Assembly (NCBI GenBank): GCA_905236165.1
Contig: CAJOOC010000153.1
Span: forward strand, 1 to 40,651
Length of the DNA: 40,651 nucleotides
DNA from: an uncultured Prevotella sp.
GTDB lineage: Bacteria > Bacteroidota > Bacteroidia > Bacteroidales > Bacteroidaceae
Direction: 5' to 3'
Notes under the pieces: model-generated
Databases searched by the model: none
What the model was told of the DNA's origin: nothing
Seen by the model: only the letters and a program-made list of their open reading frames with translations
Made by a program: the position numbers and the translations under genes
Part shown: piece by piece, positions 17,961 to 26,074 of the stretch
How the letters are laid out: each line of letters starts with the position of its first letter
Position numbering within the stretch: position 1 is the stretch's first letter

Positions 17961-17979
17961 GACGTTAATTCTTAACGTC
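17961..17979. repeat. Perfect inverted repeat
   Basis: GACGTTAA and TTAACGTC, 8 bp each, flank TTC. It lies just after the ferredoxin terminator. Confidence 0.75.
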
Positions 17980-18000
17980 TGTTAAATACCCCGCCTCTGG

Positions 18001-18088
18001 CTAATAGAGTAACTATTAGGCCCTAATAGGGTAACTATTAGGCCCTGATAGAGCCTCTATTACCGCCTAATCGAGTTACTGACACTTT
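18001..18088. repeat. Tandem array of palindromic 22-base units
   Basis: Units begin at 18001, 18023, 18045 and 18067. The first two differ by one base; the third and fourth are progressively degenerate. Each good unit is itself an inverted repeat, CTAATAG...CTATTAG. Too short and spacer-less for CRISPR. Confidence 0.85.
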
Positions 18089-18146
18089 GTAATGAAGTAA
18101 CCCCTGTTTTGTGACACTTTGTATTAGCGTTGTTATTACACAAAAA

Positions 18147-18174
18147 AACTCCCCGAAGCAGAAGCTCCGGGGAG
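18147..18174 (-). terminator. Terminator of the OmpA-family gene
   Basis: CTCCCCG.../CGGGGAG arms with a run of seven T on the minus strand immediately after. It lies 30 bases beyond the stop. Confidence 0.88.
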
Positions 18175-18203
18175 TGATGTTATATTATACTAAGGTATAT
18201 GGT

Positions 18204-19367
18204 TTACTTAGTAGTGTCGTTGAAGAGAGCTACGCGGTTGAACTCAACCTCGTCGAAGAGCTTGTCTGTAGCACCGAGACCCTCTGCCTCGAGGCGGTCA
18301 GCAGCAATCTTATACTTCTTAACGAGTATGTCCTTAACAGCCTCAGCACGCTTCTCAGAGAGCTTCTGGTTCAGCTCAGCGTTGCCTTCTGGTGAAGCGT
18401 AACCTGATACCTTAACCTTTGCGTCTGGGTTGTTCTTCATGTACTTAGCAATCATCTCAACGTTAGCAATCTGGCTCTTGTTAACAACAGCGCTACCCTG
18501 AGCGAATACTACTGATGGCTGGAGGTTAGCAGCCTTCTTCTCTACTACAACAGGCTTGTTGAGGCACTCGTTGAGCTTGTTCTGCAGGTCAGCAATCTTA
18601 GCGTCCTTAGAAGCGGCGTCAGCCTTAGCTGCTGCTGCCTCTGCCTGAGCAGCGTTGATCTTAGCGTTGAGAGCGTCGATCTCAGACTGGTCGCGGAGCT
18701 GCTCGATAGCGAAGTTGTGAGTGCCGTTAGAGTTACCGAACTTGTAGTTAACACCAAGCTTGAGGCTCAGACCAGCGTTGTTGATGTTGTACTTCATGCT
18801 ACCATAGTCAACGTCAGCGGCTGGGCCGACTATGTTGAAGGTCTCAAGACGATAGGTCAGAGCTGGCTCCAGATAAACCTGCCACTGCTTCTGAGCACCG
18901 AGGTTCAGTGCGAAGTCGATGGCTACCTTAGAGTCAAGACCGTTAACGCCATAGTGGCTGTTAGTGCCGAAAGCGTGCTCCCAACCGAAGCCACCGAGAG
19001 CGATAACCTCGAAGTTGCGTGGCTCACCCTTGTAACCTGCGAAGAGGTTAGAGAGGTTAGCTGTACCGAGCAGGTCAACGTCCAGACCCTGGATGAAAGT
19101 CTTGGAAGGAGACAGCTTGCTTGCGTTGAAGTAAGCGTTGCCCTCAAGAGCGAGACCAAATACAGTTGTGAAGTTCTTACCTACGCGAACACCGAAAGAA
19201 GGTGTGAAGCTTGAGAAAGATGTCTCTCCCTTCAGTGCTGTAGATGCACCACCGTTTATGCCAACATAGATGTTGTCTGAAGCCTTGTGACCAGTGATAG
19301 TGGTCTTCTGTGCATTAGCTGAAACTGCGATGGCAGCAGCAGCGATAAACATTGCAATTTTCTTCAT
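18204..19367 (-). CDS. Major OmpA-family outer-membrane porin
   Basis: 387 residues with a signal peptide (1-19, ending ANAQ). An N-terminal eight-strand barrel (about 25-215, beginning DNIYVGINGGAST) is followed by an Ala/Lys-rich coiled coil (about 225-270, containing KINAAQAEAAAAKADAASKD). The C-terminal OmpA peptidoglycan-binding domain (about 280-380) contains VVFAQGSAVVNKSQIANVEM, VSGYASPEGNAELNQKLSEK and RVALF. It anchors the outer membrane to the wall. Strong promoter, strong terminator and restricted codon choice suggest high expression. OprF/Omp40-41-like proteins are the closest named relatives. Confidence 0.93.
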   Translation of the reverse strand: MKKIAMFIAAAAIAVSANAQKTTITGHKASDNIYVGINGGASTALKGETSFSSFTPSFGVRVGKNFTTVFGLALEGNAYFNASKLSPSKTFIQGLDVDLLGTANLSNLFAGYKGEPRNFEVIALGGFGWEHAFGTNSHYGVNGLDSKVAIDFALNLGAQKQWQVYLEPALTYRLETFNIVGPAADVDYGSMKYNINNAGLSLKLGVNYKFGNSNGTHNFAIEQLRDQSEIDALNAKINAAQAEAAAAKADAASKDAKIADLQNKLNECLNKPVVVEKKAANLQPSVVFAQGSAVVNKSQIANVEMIAKYMKNNPDAKVKVSGYASPEGNAELNQKLSEKRAEAVKDILVKKYKIAADRLEAEGLGATDKLFDEVEFNRVALFNDTTK

Positions 19368-19440
19368 TGTCTTAATTTAATAAATAAGTGTAGTTAATTA
19401 TCTTTGCTTAAAATATCTTTTTTCTGTTCTGATTTCGGGT

Positions 19441-19473
19441 GCAAAGGTAGTCGAAACGATGTTAATGGACAAA
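19441..19473 (-). promoter_or_regulatory. Promoter of the OmpA-family gene
   Basis: The minus strand has TTTG (19470-19473), a 20-base spacer, then TACCTTTGC (19441-19449), a full match to the Bacteroidota consensus. The leader is about 70 bases. Confidence 0.85.
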
Positions 19474-19564
19474 AGTTTTCATTGTTATGAGCAGTAAAGC
19501 AGAGTTTTTCTTGACAGCCGTCAATAATTGTGTGCGTACACTGCGTACTTTAGATTATTTTTAT

Positions 19565-19573
19565 TAACTTTGC
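19565..19573 (+). promoter_or_regulatory. Promoter -7 box for the YfhO-like gene
   Basis: TAACTTTGC, divergent from the OmpA promoter. The 5' leader contains ACACCTTATTATTAATAATA, related to the motif found at 22343 and 40368. Confidence 0.7.
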
Positions 19574-19636
19574 AGCCGTGTTTATTACACCTTATTATTA
19601 ATAATAGGGGAGAAATCATAAAAAAACAGAATAGAC

Positions 19637-22153
19637 GTGAATACATTAAAACGCTTTATCCCTGACGTACTTGTGGTGATGCTCTTCATTGCCATCTCGT
19701 TTGCCTACTTCTATCCAGCTGATACAGAAGGGCGTATCCTTTACCGTCATGACTCTGCTGCCGGGCGTGGTATGGGTCAGGAGGCCAATGAGTATAAGGA
19801 ACGTACGGGGGAGGTAACACGATGGACCAACAGCCTCTTCTCGGGTATGCCGACCTATCAGAGTGCTCCGTCCTACAACAGTTCCAAGAGCCTCGGGGCC
19901 GTGGTTGATGCATATCACCTGTGGCTGCCAGAGAATGTGTGGTATGTCTTTGCATATCTGCTGGGCTTCTACATACTGTTGCGTGCCTTCGACTTCAGAT
20001 GGTACCTGGCTACGCTGGGTGCCATAGTGTGGGCTTTCAGCAGCTACTTCTTCATCATCATCGCTGCAGGACATATCTGGAAGGTGATGGCGCTGGCCTA
20101 TCTGCCACCGTTGCTGGCAGGTATCTTCCTGGCTTACAGGGGGAAATACCTTGCAGGACTGGCCGTTACGGGCATCTTCACAGCCTTCGAGATAAATGCC
20201 AACCATGTGCAGATGACCTATTACTACGGGTTCATCATACTGTTCCTGGTTATAGGCTATCTCGTGGATGCCATCCGTAAGAGGCAGATGGTGCACTTCC
20301 TGAAGGCATCTGCGGTATGTCTCATAGGCGGAGCATTGGGTATTATGGCCAATGTGTCGAACCTTTACCATACGTGGGAGTATCAGAAGGAGTCGATGCG
20401 CGGCAAGAGCGAGCTGGTGAAGAAGAATACCGCCAACCAGACCTCCAGCGGCCTTGAGCGTGACTACATCACACAGTGGAGCTACGGCATCGATGAGACA
20501 TGGACGCTGCTCGTGCCTAATACCAAGGGCGGCTCATCGTCGACGCCTGTGAGCCAGTGTGCAGCAGCGCAGGAGAAGGCCGACCCGATGTACATGCAGA
20601 TATATCAGCAGCTGGGACAGTACTGGGGAGAACAGCCCGGCACCAGCGGACCCGTATATGTGGGAGCCTTCGTCTTGATGCTCTTCATTCTGGGACTGTT
20701 CATCGTGAAGGGTTCCGTGAAGTGGGCCCTGCTTGCTGCTACCGTGCTGAGCATCATGCTCTCATGGGGCCGTAACATGATGTGGTTTACCGACCTGTTC
20801 ATTGACTACGTGCCGATGTATGCCAAGTTCCGCACCGTGGCCAGCATATTGGTGATAGCTGAGTTCACCATTCCTTTCCTCGGACTGCTGGCATTGAAGA
20901 AGGTGATTGACGACCCGGACTCTGTCGTAGGCAGCATAAGGGGCAAGAAGGTCAACTGGCTGTATGTCAGCCTCGGACTCACAGCAGGCATCGCGGCTCT
21001 CTTTGCCATCATGCCAACGATGTTCTTCGACTCTTTCGTCTCGCAGGCAGAGCGCAGTGCCCTGTCACAGTTGCCTGCTGATGCGCTGCCCGGGCTGCTT
21101 GCCAACCTGCAGGAGATACGCATCGCCACCTTTGCTGCCGACTGTTGGCGCAGCGTCATTATCATACTGATATGTACCGCTGCCCTGATAGTATATCGCA
21201 TGAAGAAGATGAATGCCATGATTACCGTGGGCATTATTGCCGTTGTGTGTCTCGTGGATATGTGGCAGGTGAACAAACGCTATCTTAACGACGGCATGTT
21301 CGTGAGCAACACTCTTCGCACCGCACCGATGGAGCCCACTGATGCCGACAGGGAGATACTGAAGGACAAGTCACTTGACTATCGTGTGCTGAATATGGCA
21401 AGCAATACGTTCAACGAGAACGAGACCAGTTATTTCCACAAGAGCATAGGCGGCTATCATGCAGCCAAGCTGCGCAGGTACCAGGAGCTCATTGAGGCGC
21501 ATATCTCGCCAGAGATGGAGAAGGTCTACAATGCCATCATTGATGCTGACGGCGATATGGACAAGGTAGCAGGCGACAGTGTGATGCCCGTCATAAATAT
21601 GCTGAATGCCAAGTACTTCGTGCTTCCTTTGCAGGGAGGCAAGACTGCGGCATTGCTTAACCCTCATGCTATGGGCAATGGCTGGTTCGTCAAGGACGTG
21701 AAGTTTGTTGACAATGCCAATCAGGAGCTGGAAGCCTTAGGAAGCATCAACCTTCACGAGACAGCTGTCAGCGACAAGCGCTTTGAGAGCATGCTGAAGG
21801 CTGGTTCAGCGCAGGCCGATAGCACCGCCAGCGTTGTGCTGACCAAATATGAGCCCAATGAGCTGCACTATGATATCGACTCAAAGAACGGTGGAGTGGT
21901 GGTGTTCTCTGAGGTATACTATCCCGGCTGGACATGCGCCGTTGACGGTCAGCCAGTCGAGGTGGGACGTGTCAACTACGTGCTGCGTGCCATCACCGTG
22001 AAGCCCGGCAAGCACAAGGTCGTAATGGAGTTCAAGCCAAAGAGCATCACCACAACGGAGACCATAGCTTATGTCTCATTGGCGTTGCTGCTCCTTTGCG
22101 TCATCATCTCTGTTGCCCTGCAGTACAGGAAGAAAGCAAAGAGTGAAAAGTGA
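19637..22153 (+). CDS. YfhO-family polytopic membrane protein
   Basis: 838 residues from a GTG. An N-terminal membrane segment is followed by a large extracytoplasmic loop (YPADTEGRILYRHDSAAGRG), then about a dozen membrane helices, an extracytoplasmic beta-rich C-terminal domain (about 580-800, with FSEVYYPGWTCAVDGQPVEV) and a final membrane helix. The layout and the YYPGW..DG motif match YfhO proteins, GT-C-fold relatives implicated in surface-polymer glycosylation in Firmicutes. The sugar donor and acceptor in Bacteroidota are not established. Single gene, apparently monocistronic. Confidence 0.85.
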   Translation: MNTLKRFIPDVLVVMLFIAISFAYFYPADTEGRILYRHDSAAGRGMGQEANEYKERTGEVTRWTNSLFSGMPTYQSAPSYNSSKSLGAVVDAYHLWLPENVWYVFAYLLGFYILLRAFDFRWYLATLGAIVWAFSSYFFIIIAAGHIWKVMALAYLPPLLAGIFLAYRGKYLAGLAVTGIFTAFEINANHVQMTYYYGFIILFLVIGYLVDAIRKRQMVHFLKASAVCLIGGALGIMANVSNLYHTWEYQKESMRGKSELVKKNTANQTSSGLERDYITQWSYGIDETWTLLVPNTKGGSSSTPVSQCAAAQEKADPMYMQIYQQLGQYWGEQPGTSGPVYVGAFVLMLFILGLFIVKGSVKWALLAATVLSIMLSWGRNMMWFTDLFIDYVPMYAKFRTVASILVIAEFTIPFLGLLALKKVIDDPDSVVGSIRGKKVNWLYVSLGLTAGIAALFAIMPTMFFDSFVSQAERSALSQLPADALPGLLANLQEIRIATFAADCWRSVIIILICTAALIVYRMKKMNAMITVGIIAVVCLVDMWQVNKRYLNDGMFVSNTLRTAPMEPTDADREILKDKSLDYRVLNMASNTFNENETSYFHKSIGGYHAAKLRRYQELIEAHISPEMEKVYNAIIDADGDMDKVAGDSVMPVINMLNAKYFVLPLQGGKTAALLNPHAMGNGWFVKDVKFVDNANQELEALGSINLHETAVSDKRFESMLKAGSAQADSTASVVLTKYEPNELHYDIDSKNGGVVVFSEVYYPGWTCAVDGQPVEVGRVNYVLRAITVKPGKHKVVMEFKPKSITTTETIAYVSLALLLLCVIISVALQYRKKAKSEK

Positions 22154-22370
22154 AGAGTGAAGAAATGTCGCGGGCGAGACGCCCACGTCCCTGGCCTCAG
22201 AGGAAATCATAATTCGTTAATTCGTTAATTGGCTTACGCCGACCCGCTCGCAATGCTTCTTAAAAGCATGCCCGCCCCGCAGGGGCAACAACGGGCTGCT
22301 TTTTATAGTCGCTATGCTCGGGGTTTGTTAAGTCGAAACTACACCTTATTATATATATAGGAGAAGAACA
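22154..22370. other. Intergenic mosaic of small repeats
   Basis: No gene. It contains a GTGAAGA-like tandem run that begins in the last codons of the upstream gene, a GGGCG-AGA-CGCCC palindrome (22172-22184), two TTCGTTAA units (22211-22230), ATGCTT/AAGCAT arms, a GCCCC-GCA-GGGGC hairpin followed by CTTTTT, and the ACCTTATTATATATATAG motif just before fabG. Confidence 0.75.
22343..22360 (+). repeat. AT-rich 18-base motif, copy 1
   Basis: ACCTTATTATATATATAG, identical to 40368-40385 and similar to 19588-19606. Here it ends ten bases before the fabG ATG and is followed by GGAGAAGAACA. Confidence 0.8.
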
Positions 22371-23102
22371 ATGAAATATGCATTAGTAACAGGCGGCTCC
22401 CGCGGATTGGGCCGCGCAATATGTCTGGAATTGGCCACACAAGGCATTCCAGTGATTATCAATTACCAGAGCAACCAGCAGGCAGCCGAGGAGGTACAGT
22501 CACTCTGTGCCGCAAAGGGCGTTGAGGCCGAGCTGATGAAGTGTGATGTGAGTGATATGGCTCAGGTAGACGCGTGCATCGATGCCTGGGAGGAGGCTCA
22601 CCCAGAGGATTACATAGCGTATCTCGTGAACAATGCTGGCATCCGCAGGGACAATATGATGTTCATGATGCCTGCAGAAGACTGGCATGCTGTGCTCAAT
22701 ACATCGCTCGATGCGCTCTACTATGTGACGCGCAAGGTGCTCCCCAAGATGATGATGCGCCGCCACGGGGGCAGCATCGTCAATATGGCAAGCCTCTCCG
22801 GCCTCAAGGGTCTGCCCGGACAGACCAACTATAGTGCCACCAAGGCCGGCATCATAGGTGCCACTAAGGCTCTGGCACAGGAGGTGGCAGCACGCAGCAT
22901 CACCGTCAATGCTGTCGCACCAGGCTTCATCGAGAGCGATATGACAAAGGATCTTGACGTGGATACGCTCAAGCAGCAGGTGCCATGCAAGAGGTTCGGC
23001 AAGCCTGAAGAGGTGGCAGACCTCGTTTGCTTCCTCCTCTCCGACAAGGCTAAGTATATCACGGGAGAGGTAGTAAGCATAAACGGCGGTCTTTATACGT
23101 AA
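22371..23102 (+). CDS. fabG: FabG-like 3-oxoacyl-ACP reductase (short-chain dehydrogenase)
   Basis: NADPH-dependent reduction of a 3-oxoacyl thioester to the 3-hydroxyacyl form. 243 residues. Cofactor motif TGGSRGLG (7-14), NNAG (87-90), N110, and catalytic S141, Y154, K158 with the usual 13-residue Ser-Tyr spacing and YSATK. It ends ITGEVVSINGGLYT. The NNAGIRRDNMM and NMASLSGLKGLPGQTNYSA wording resembles FabG homologues of flexirubin/aryl-polyene pathways, but no such genes are adjacent, so the substrate is open. Strong terminator after the gene. Confidence 0.88.
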   Translation: MKYALVTGGSRGLGRAICLELATQGIPVIINYQSNQQAAEEVQSLCAAKGVEAELMKCDVSDMAQVDACIDAWEEAHPEDYIAYLVNNAGIRRDNMMFMMPAEDWHAVLNTSLDALYYVTRKVLPKMMMRRHGGSIVNMASLSGLKGLPGQTNYSATKAGIIGATKALAQEVAARSITVNAVAPGFIESDMTKDLDVDTLKQQVPCKRFGKPEEVADLVCFLLSDKAKYITGEVVSINGGLYT

Positions 23103-23167
23103 GAAACAGATAACAAACAGTGGCTACCTGAGCAAAGTAGGTAGGTCTCTGTTACCTAAAAATAATT

Positions 23168-23198
23168 AGGAGGAAGGCGTTTTCGGCGCTTTCCTCCT
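23168..23198 (+). terminator. Strong terminator after fabG
   Basis: The arms AGGAGGAAGGCG/CGCTTTCCTCCT (12 bp, one G-U) with a 7-base loop are followed by six T. Confidence 0.93.
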
Positions 23199-23289
23199 TT
23201 TTTGTGTATGCAGGGGTAATTGATTGTAGGTATTATGATGTAACACTATTTCACGATTATTGAGTATTGCTCACATTGTATATTAGCAG

Positions 23290-23298
23290 TACCTTTGC
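23290..23298 (+). promoter_or_regulatory. Promoter of the porin-imelysin-DHOR-ccsBA run
   Basis: TACCTTTGC, with an ATTG about 23 bases upstream. ATG is 46 bases downstream. No convincing Fur-type palindrome was seen nearby. Confidence 0.75.
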
Positions 23299-23343
23299 AA
23301 TCGAATTCACACAAGTAACAATTTGCTCGTAAAATAGAAGAAA

Positions 23344-24777
23344 ATGACAAAGACATTACTCATTGCGACCATGATGGTCATCGGGATAACACCCACGGTA
23401 TCGGCCCAGGAAAAGAACGACGGTGTCGATGCCGTTACAAGTGCCACAAAGCAAGAGAATCCTTGCGAGAAACCCTGCGAAAAGAACACTGAGGGAAAGA
23501 CTGCCAAGTTTCTCGATGCTGTATCGAGACTCCATATCGGAGGATACGGCGAGGCGGTGATGACACGCAATTTCTACAGTCAGAGCTTCAACAGATACAA
23601 GAATCCGGGAAACTACGCCAATGACAAGAGTCACGGGCGCTTCGACCTGCCACATGTATGTCTCAATATAGGCTATGATTTCGGAAAGGGCTGGACCTTC
23701 GGCTCTGAGATAGAGTTTGAGCATGGCGGTAACGGCACCGCCGTTGAGATAGAGGCCGAGGAGGCTGGTGAATATGAGGCAGAAGTGGAAAAGGGCGGCG
23801 AGGTTGCGCTGGAGCAGTTCTGGATTAACAAGGAATTCTGGAAAGGAAAGTTCAACATCAAGGCCGGTGAGATAATCGTGCCTGTAGGCTATTCCAATGC
23901 CTACCACGAGCCAAACAACTTCTTCACCTGTTATCGCCCAGAGGGTGAGGCTACCATCATGCCTAATACATGGCACCAGGTGGGTCTGTCACTCTGGGGA
24001 CGCCTGAAAGACTGGCGCTATGAGGTGCAGCTGCTTTCTGGCCTTAACTCAGAGAGCTTCACGGCAGAGAACTTCGTGCATTACGGAGCTACGAGCCCAT
24101 ACGAGTTCAAGGTGGCCAACAACTATGCCGGAGCATTCCGCGTAGACAACTATTCGGTGAAAGGACTGCGCGTGGGTCTGAGCGGTTACTATGGCTACAC
24201 CTTCCGTAATACGCTCCGTACCCCAGGCACGAGATATGATGAAGTGACGGGTGCACTGGGCATCATAGCCCTTGACTTCACCCTCAACCGCTGGAACTGG
24301 ATAGTGCGCGGCAACATAGACTTTGCCCACTTTGCCGATGCCGACATCATATCCTCTTATAATCAGGCTAACTGGACGCATCACAAATATCAGGATGGCA
24401 ATCCGCATCACTACACCAACATCGGCAGCCATGCTCTGGCTTACGGCATTGAGGCAGGCTACAATGTGTTCTCTCAGATAGAGAAACTGAAGAAATCGAA
24501 TGACAAGCTGTATGTGTTTGGACGCTTCGAACACTATAACACCATGTCGGCGGGCACGTACAAGTCAATGTACACATATACGAAGAAGTACCGTTGCGCC
24601 TTTGGCCTGAACTACTCACCAATAAAGGACATCACCCTCAAGGGCGAGTATTCCTACCGCTTCTTTGAGAAACCAAACAATAACGGCCTCACGTCTGACA
24701 GCCCCCTGTATGTGCAGCCTTACAACAACGAACCAAGCATCAGCCTCAGCGTGACATATCACGGATGGTTCCTATGA
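23344..24777 (+). CDS. Porin-like outer-membrane protein of the imelysin/di-haem cluster
   Basis: 477 residues with a signal peptide (1-21, ending VSA). A short N-terminal segment has two cysteines (C41 and C45, CEKPC). The rest has the strands of a roughly 16-strand porin: RLHIGGYGEAVMTRNF, LNIGYDFGKGWTFGSEIEFE, QFWINKEFWKGKFNIKAGEI, then ending SISLSVTYHGWFL. Residues 134-153 form a Glu-rich loop that could bind cations. It resembles phosphate-selective O/P-type porins in layout. First gene of the run with imelysin, di-haem protein and cytochrome c synthase, so passage of a metal or small redox substrate is likely (inference). Confidence 0.85.
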   Translation: MTKTLLIATMMVIGITPTVSAQEKNDGVDAVTSATKQENPCEKPCEKNTEGKTAKFLDAVSRLHIGGYGEAVMTRNFYSQSFNRYKNPGNYANDKSHGRFDLPHVCLNIGYDFGKGWTFGSEIEFEHGGNGTAVEIEAEEAGEYEAEVEKGGEVALEQFWINKEFWKGKFNIKAGEIIVPVGYSNAYHEPNNFFTCYRPEGEATIMPNTWHQVGLSLWGRLKDWRYEVQLLSGLNSESFTAENFVHYGATSPYEFKVANNYAGAFRVDNYSVKGLRVGLSGYYGYTFRNTLRTPGTRYDEVTGALGIIALDFTLNRWNWIVRGNIDFAHFADADIISSYNQANWTHHKYQDGNPHHYTNIGSHALAYGIEAGYNVFSQIEKLKKSNDKLYVFGRFEHYNTMSAGTYKSMYTYTKKYRCAFGLNYSPIKDITLKGEYSYRFFEKPNNNGLTSDSPLYVQPYNNEPSISLSVTYHGWFL

Positions 24778-24815
24778 TTTGCCGAAAACAACATCACAAC
24801 AACAATAATAACACA

Positions 24816-26018
24816 ATGAAGACAATTAAGAATTATGCAAAGATGGCAGCTGTAGCAGCTGTCCTTTCTACAGGCTTCGCTTCTTGTTCAAGCGATGACG
24901 ATGCCAACACATCAACAGTCTCTGGTACGCAGGCGGCTCTGGAGCAGGCTTGTGCTCAATGGAGAGTAGCACGTGCTGACTGGGAGAACTCAGAGGCGTT
25001 CCTTTTCGGTGCTGCCGATCTCTATTCTATCGACCCACATACCGATACGTGGCCTGTTGATGCCAATGCCCTGGCAGGCGTTCTGCGCGATGCGGCAAAG
25101 ATGTCAAATCTCGACGAATTCCTCAAGACGGCCAACTCAAGCATCCTCGGCTATCACGGCATAGAGTATGTGTTGTTCCGCGAGGGTAAGGCACGTGACA
25201 TCTCTCAGATCACCAGTCTTGAGTATAACTACGTTTGTGCCGTTGCCAAGGACCTCTATAATGCCACAGCAACGCTTGAGGCTACATGGGATCCTTCTGA
25301 GAGCAATGCAGAGCGTCATCGTCTGGCACTGGAGTATATCAACAGTCACAATGCACTTGACGAAGAGGGTGACGTGACCGATGAGGCTCTGACATACGAG
25401 AATTTCGGTAAGGAGTTCACCAATCCTGGTGCAGGCAAGAGATGGGAGACTTCTTTGGACGCTACCCGTGAGATTCTCTCAGGATGTGTTGACATCATCG
25501 GTGAGGTGGGCGACTCAAAGATTGGCCTACCATATACTGGTCAGGATAAATCCTACATTGAGTCTCCTTATGCCTACAACTCAATCGTCGACTTCTACGA
25601 CAATATCATAAGCTGCAAGAATGCGCTCTATGGTTCGGTAGGTGCTACAACGCCCAATTCCAACTCTGTCATTTACTTCTGTCTCAACAGCGGTAATGCT
25701 AAGCTGAAGAGCCAGGCAGAGAGCGTTATGACAGCCCTGGATGCTGCCCTGGCAAGGATACAGGCCATGAAGGCTCCATTCGCACTTTACTACACAGACG
25801 CCTCTTGTGGCGCAGCAATGGATGCTCTGGGCACTCTGGGCACAGCTGTTGACGAGCTGAACGTGACCCTCGGTGAGTATGCAGGAAATGCTACGGTAGA
25901 GGCACAGTGTAAGGCTATCAACAGCAACTACGTGACAAATGTAGTAGTGGCTACTTACCGCTCACTGGCCAACAACGCACAGAGCCTCTACCAGGCTATC
26001 GTGAGAATCAGACAGTAA
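24816..26018 (+). CDS. Imelysin-family (M75) lipoprotein, probably surface exposed
   Basis: 400 residues. The ATG at 24816 is chosen over an in-frame ATG at 24765 that overlaps the previous gene, because it opens a lipoprotein signal (lipid site C24). The residues after the cysteine, SSDDD, match the Ser-Asp-rich lipoprotein export signal described for Bacteroidota, so it is probably outside the cell. The imelysin motif GxHxxE is present (GYHGIE, 112-117). Imelysins such as IrpA and EfeO relatives are linked to iron handling; peptidase activity has been proposed but is uncertain. It sits between the porin and di-haem genes. Confidence 0.9.
   Translation: MKTIKNYAKMAAVAAVLSTGFASCSSDDDANTSTVSGTQAALEQACAQWRVARADWENSEAFLFGAADLYSIDPHTDTWPVDANALAGVLRDAAKMSNLDEFLKTANSSILGYHGIEYVLFREGKARDISQITSLEYNYVCAVAKDLYNATATLEATWDPSESNAERHRLALEYINSHNALDEEGDVTDEALTYENFGKEFTNPGAGKRWETSLDATREILSGCVDIIGEVGDSKIGLPYTGQDKSYIESPYAYNSIVDFYDNIISCKNALYGSVGATTPNSNSVIYFCLNSGNAKLKSQAESVMTALDAALARIQAMKAPFALYYTDASCGAAMDALGTLGTAVDELNVTLGEYAGNATVEAQCKAINSNYVTNVVVATYRSLANNAQSLYQAIVRIRQ
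24845..24863 (+). promoter_or_regulatory. Early-coding hairpin in the imelysin gene
   Basis: GGCAGCTG and CAGCTGTC (8 bp with one G-U) flank TAG, over codons 10-16. Could affect early translation; weakest of the three such structures in this run. Confidence 0.35.
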
Positions 26019-26026
26019 TCTTTCTT

Positions 26027-26045
26027 TCTCATAGGAAATATGAGA
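26027..26045 (+). promoter_or_regulatory. Hairpin between imelysin and di-haem genes
   Basis: TCTCATA and TATGAGA are perfect 7-bp arms around GGAAA, located in the 56-base gap. There is no T-run, so it is more likely an RNA stability or processing element than a terminator. Confidence 0.5.
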
Positions 26046-26074
26046 TAATAAACAAAAAAACTAAACATAACACT

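Larger units (their letters stand above)
17848..18203. other. Gene-free 356-base gap rich in inverted and tandem repeats
   Basis: No credible gene. In order it holds the ferredoxin terminator, an 8-bp palindrome, a 22-base-period array and the terminator of the minus-strand OmpA gene. Confidence 0.8.

Noticed and set aside
18001..18088. CRISPR array
   Set aside because: Units abut with no spacers, are palindromic and decay; no cas gene is present. The same reasoning applies to the array at 30061.
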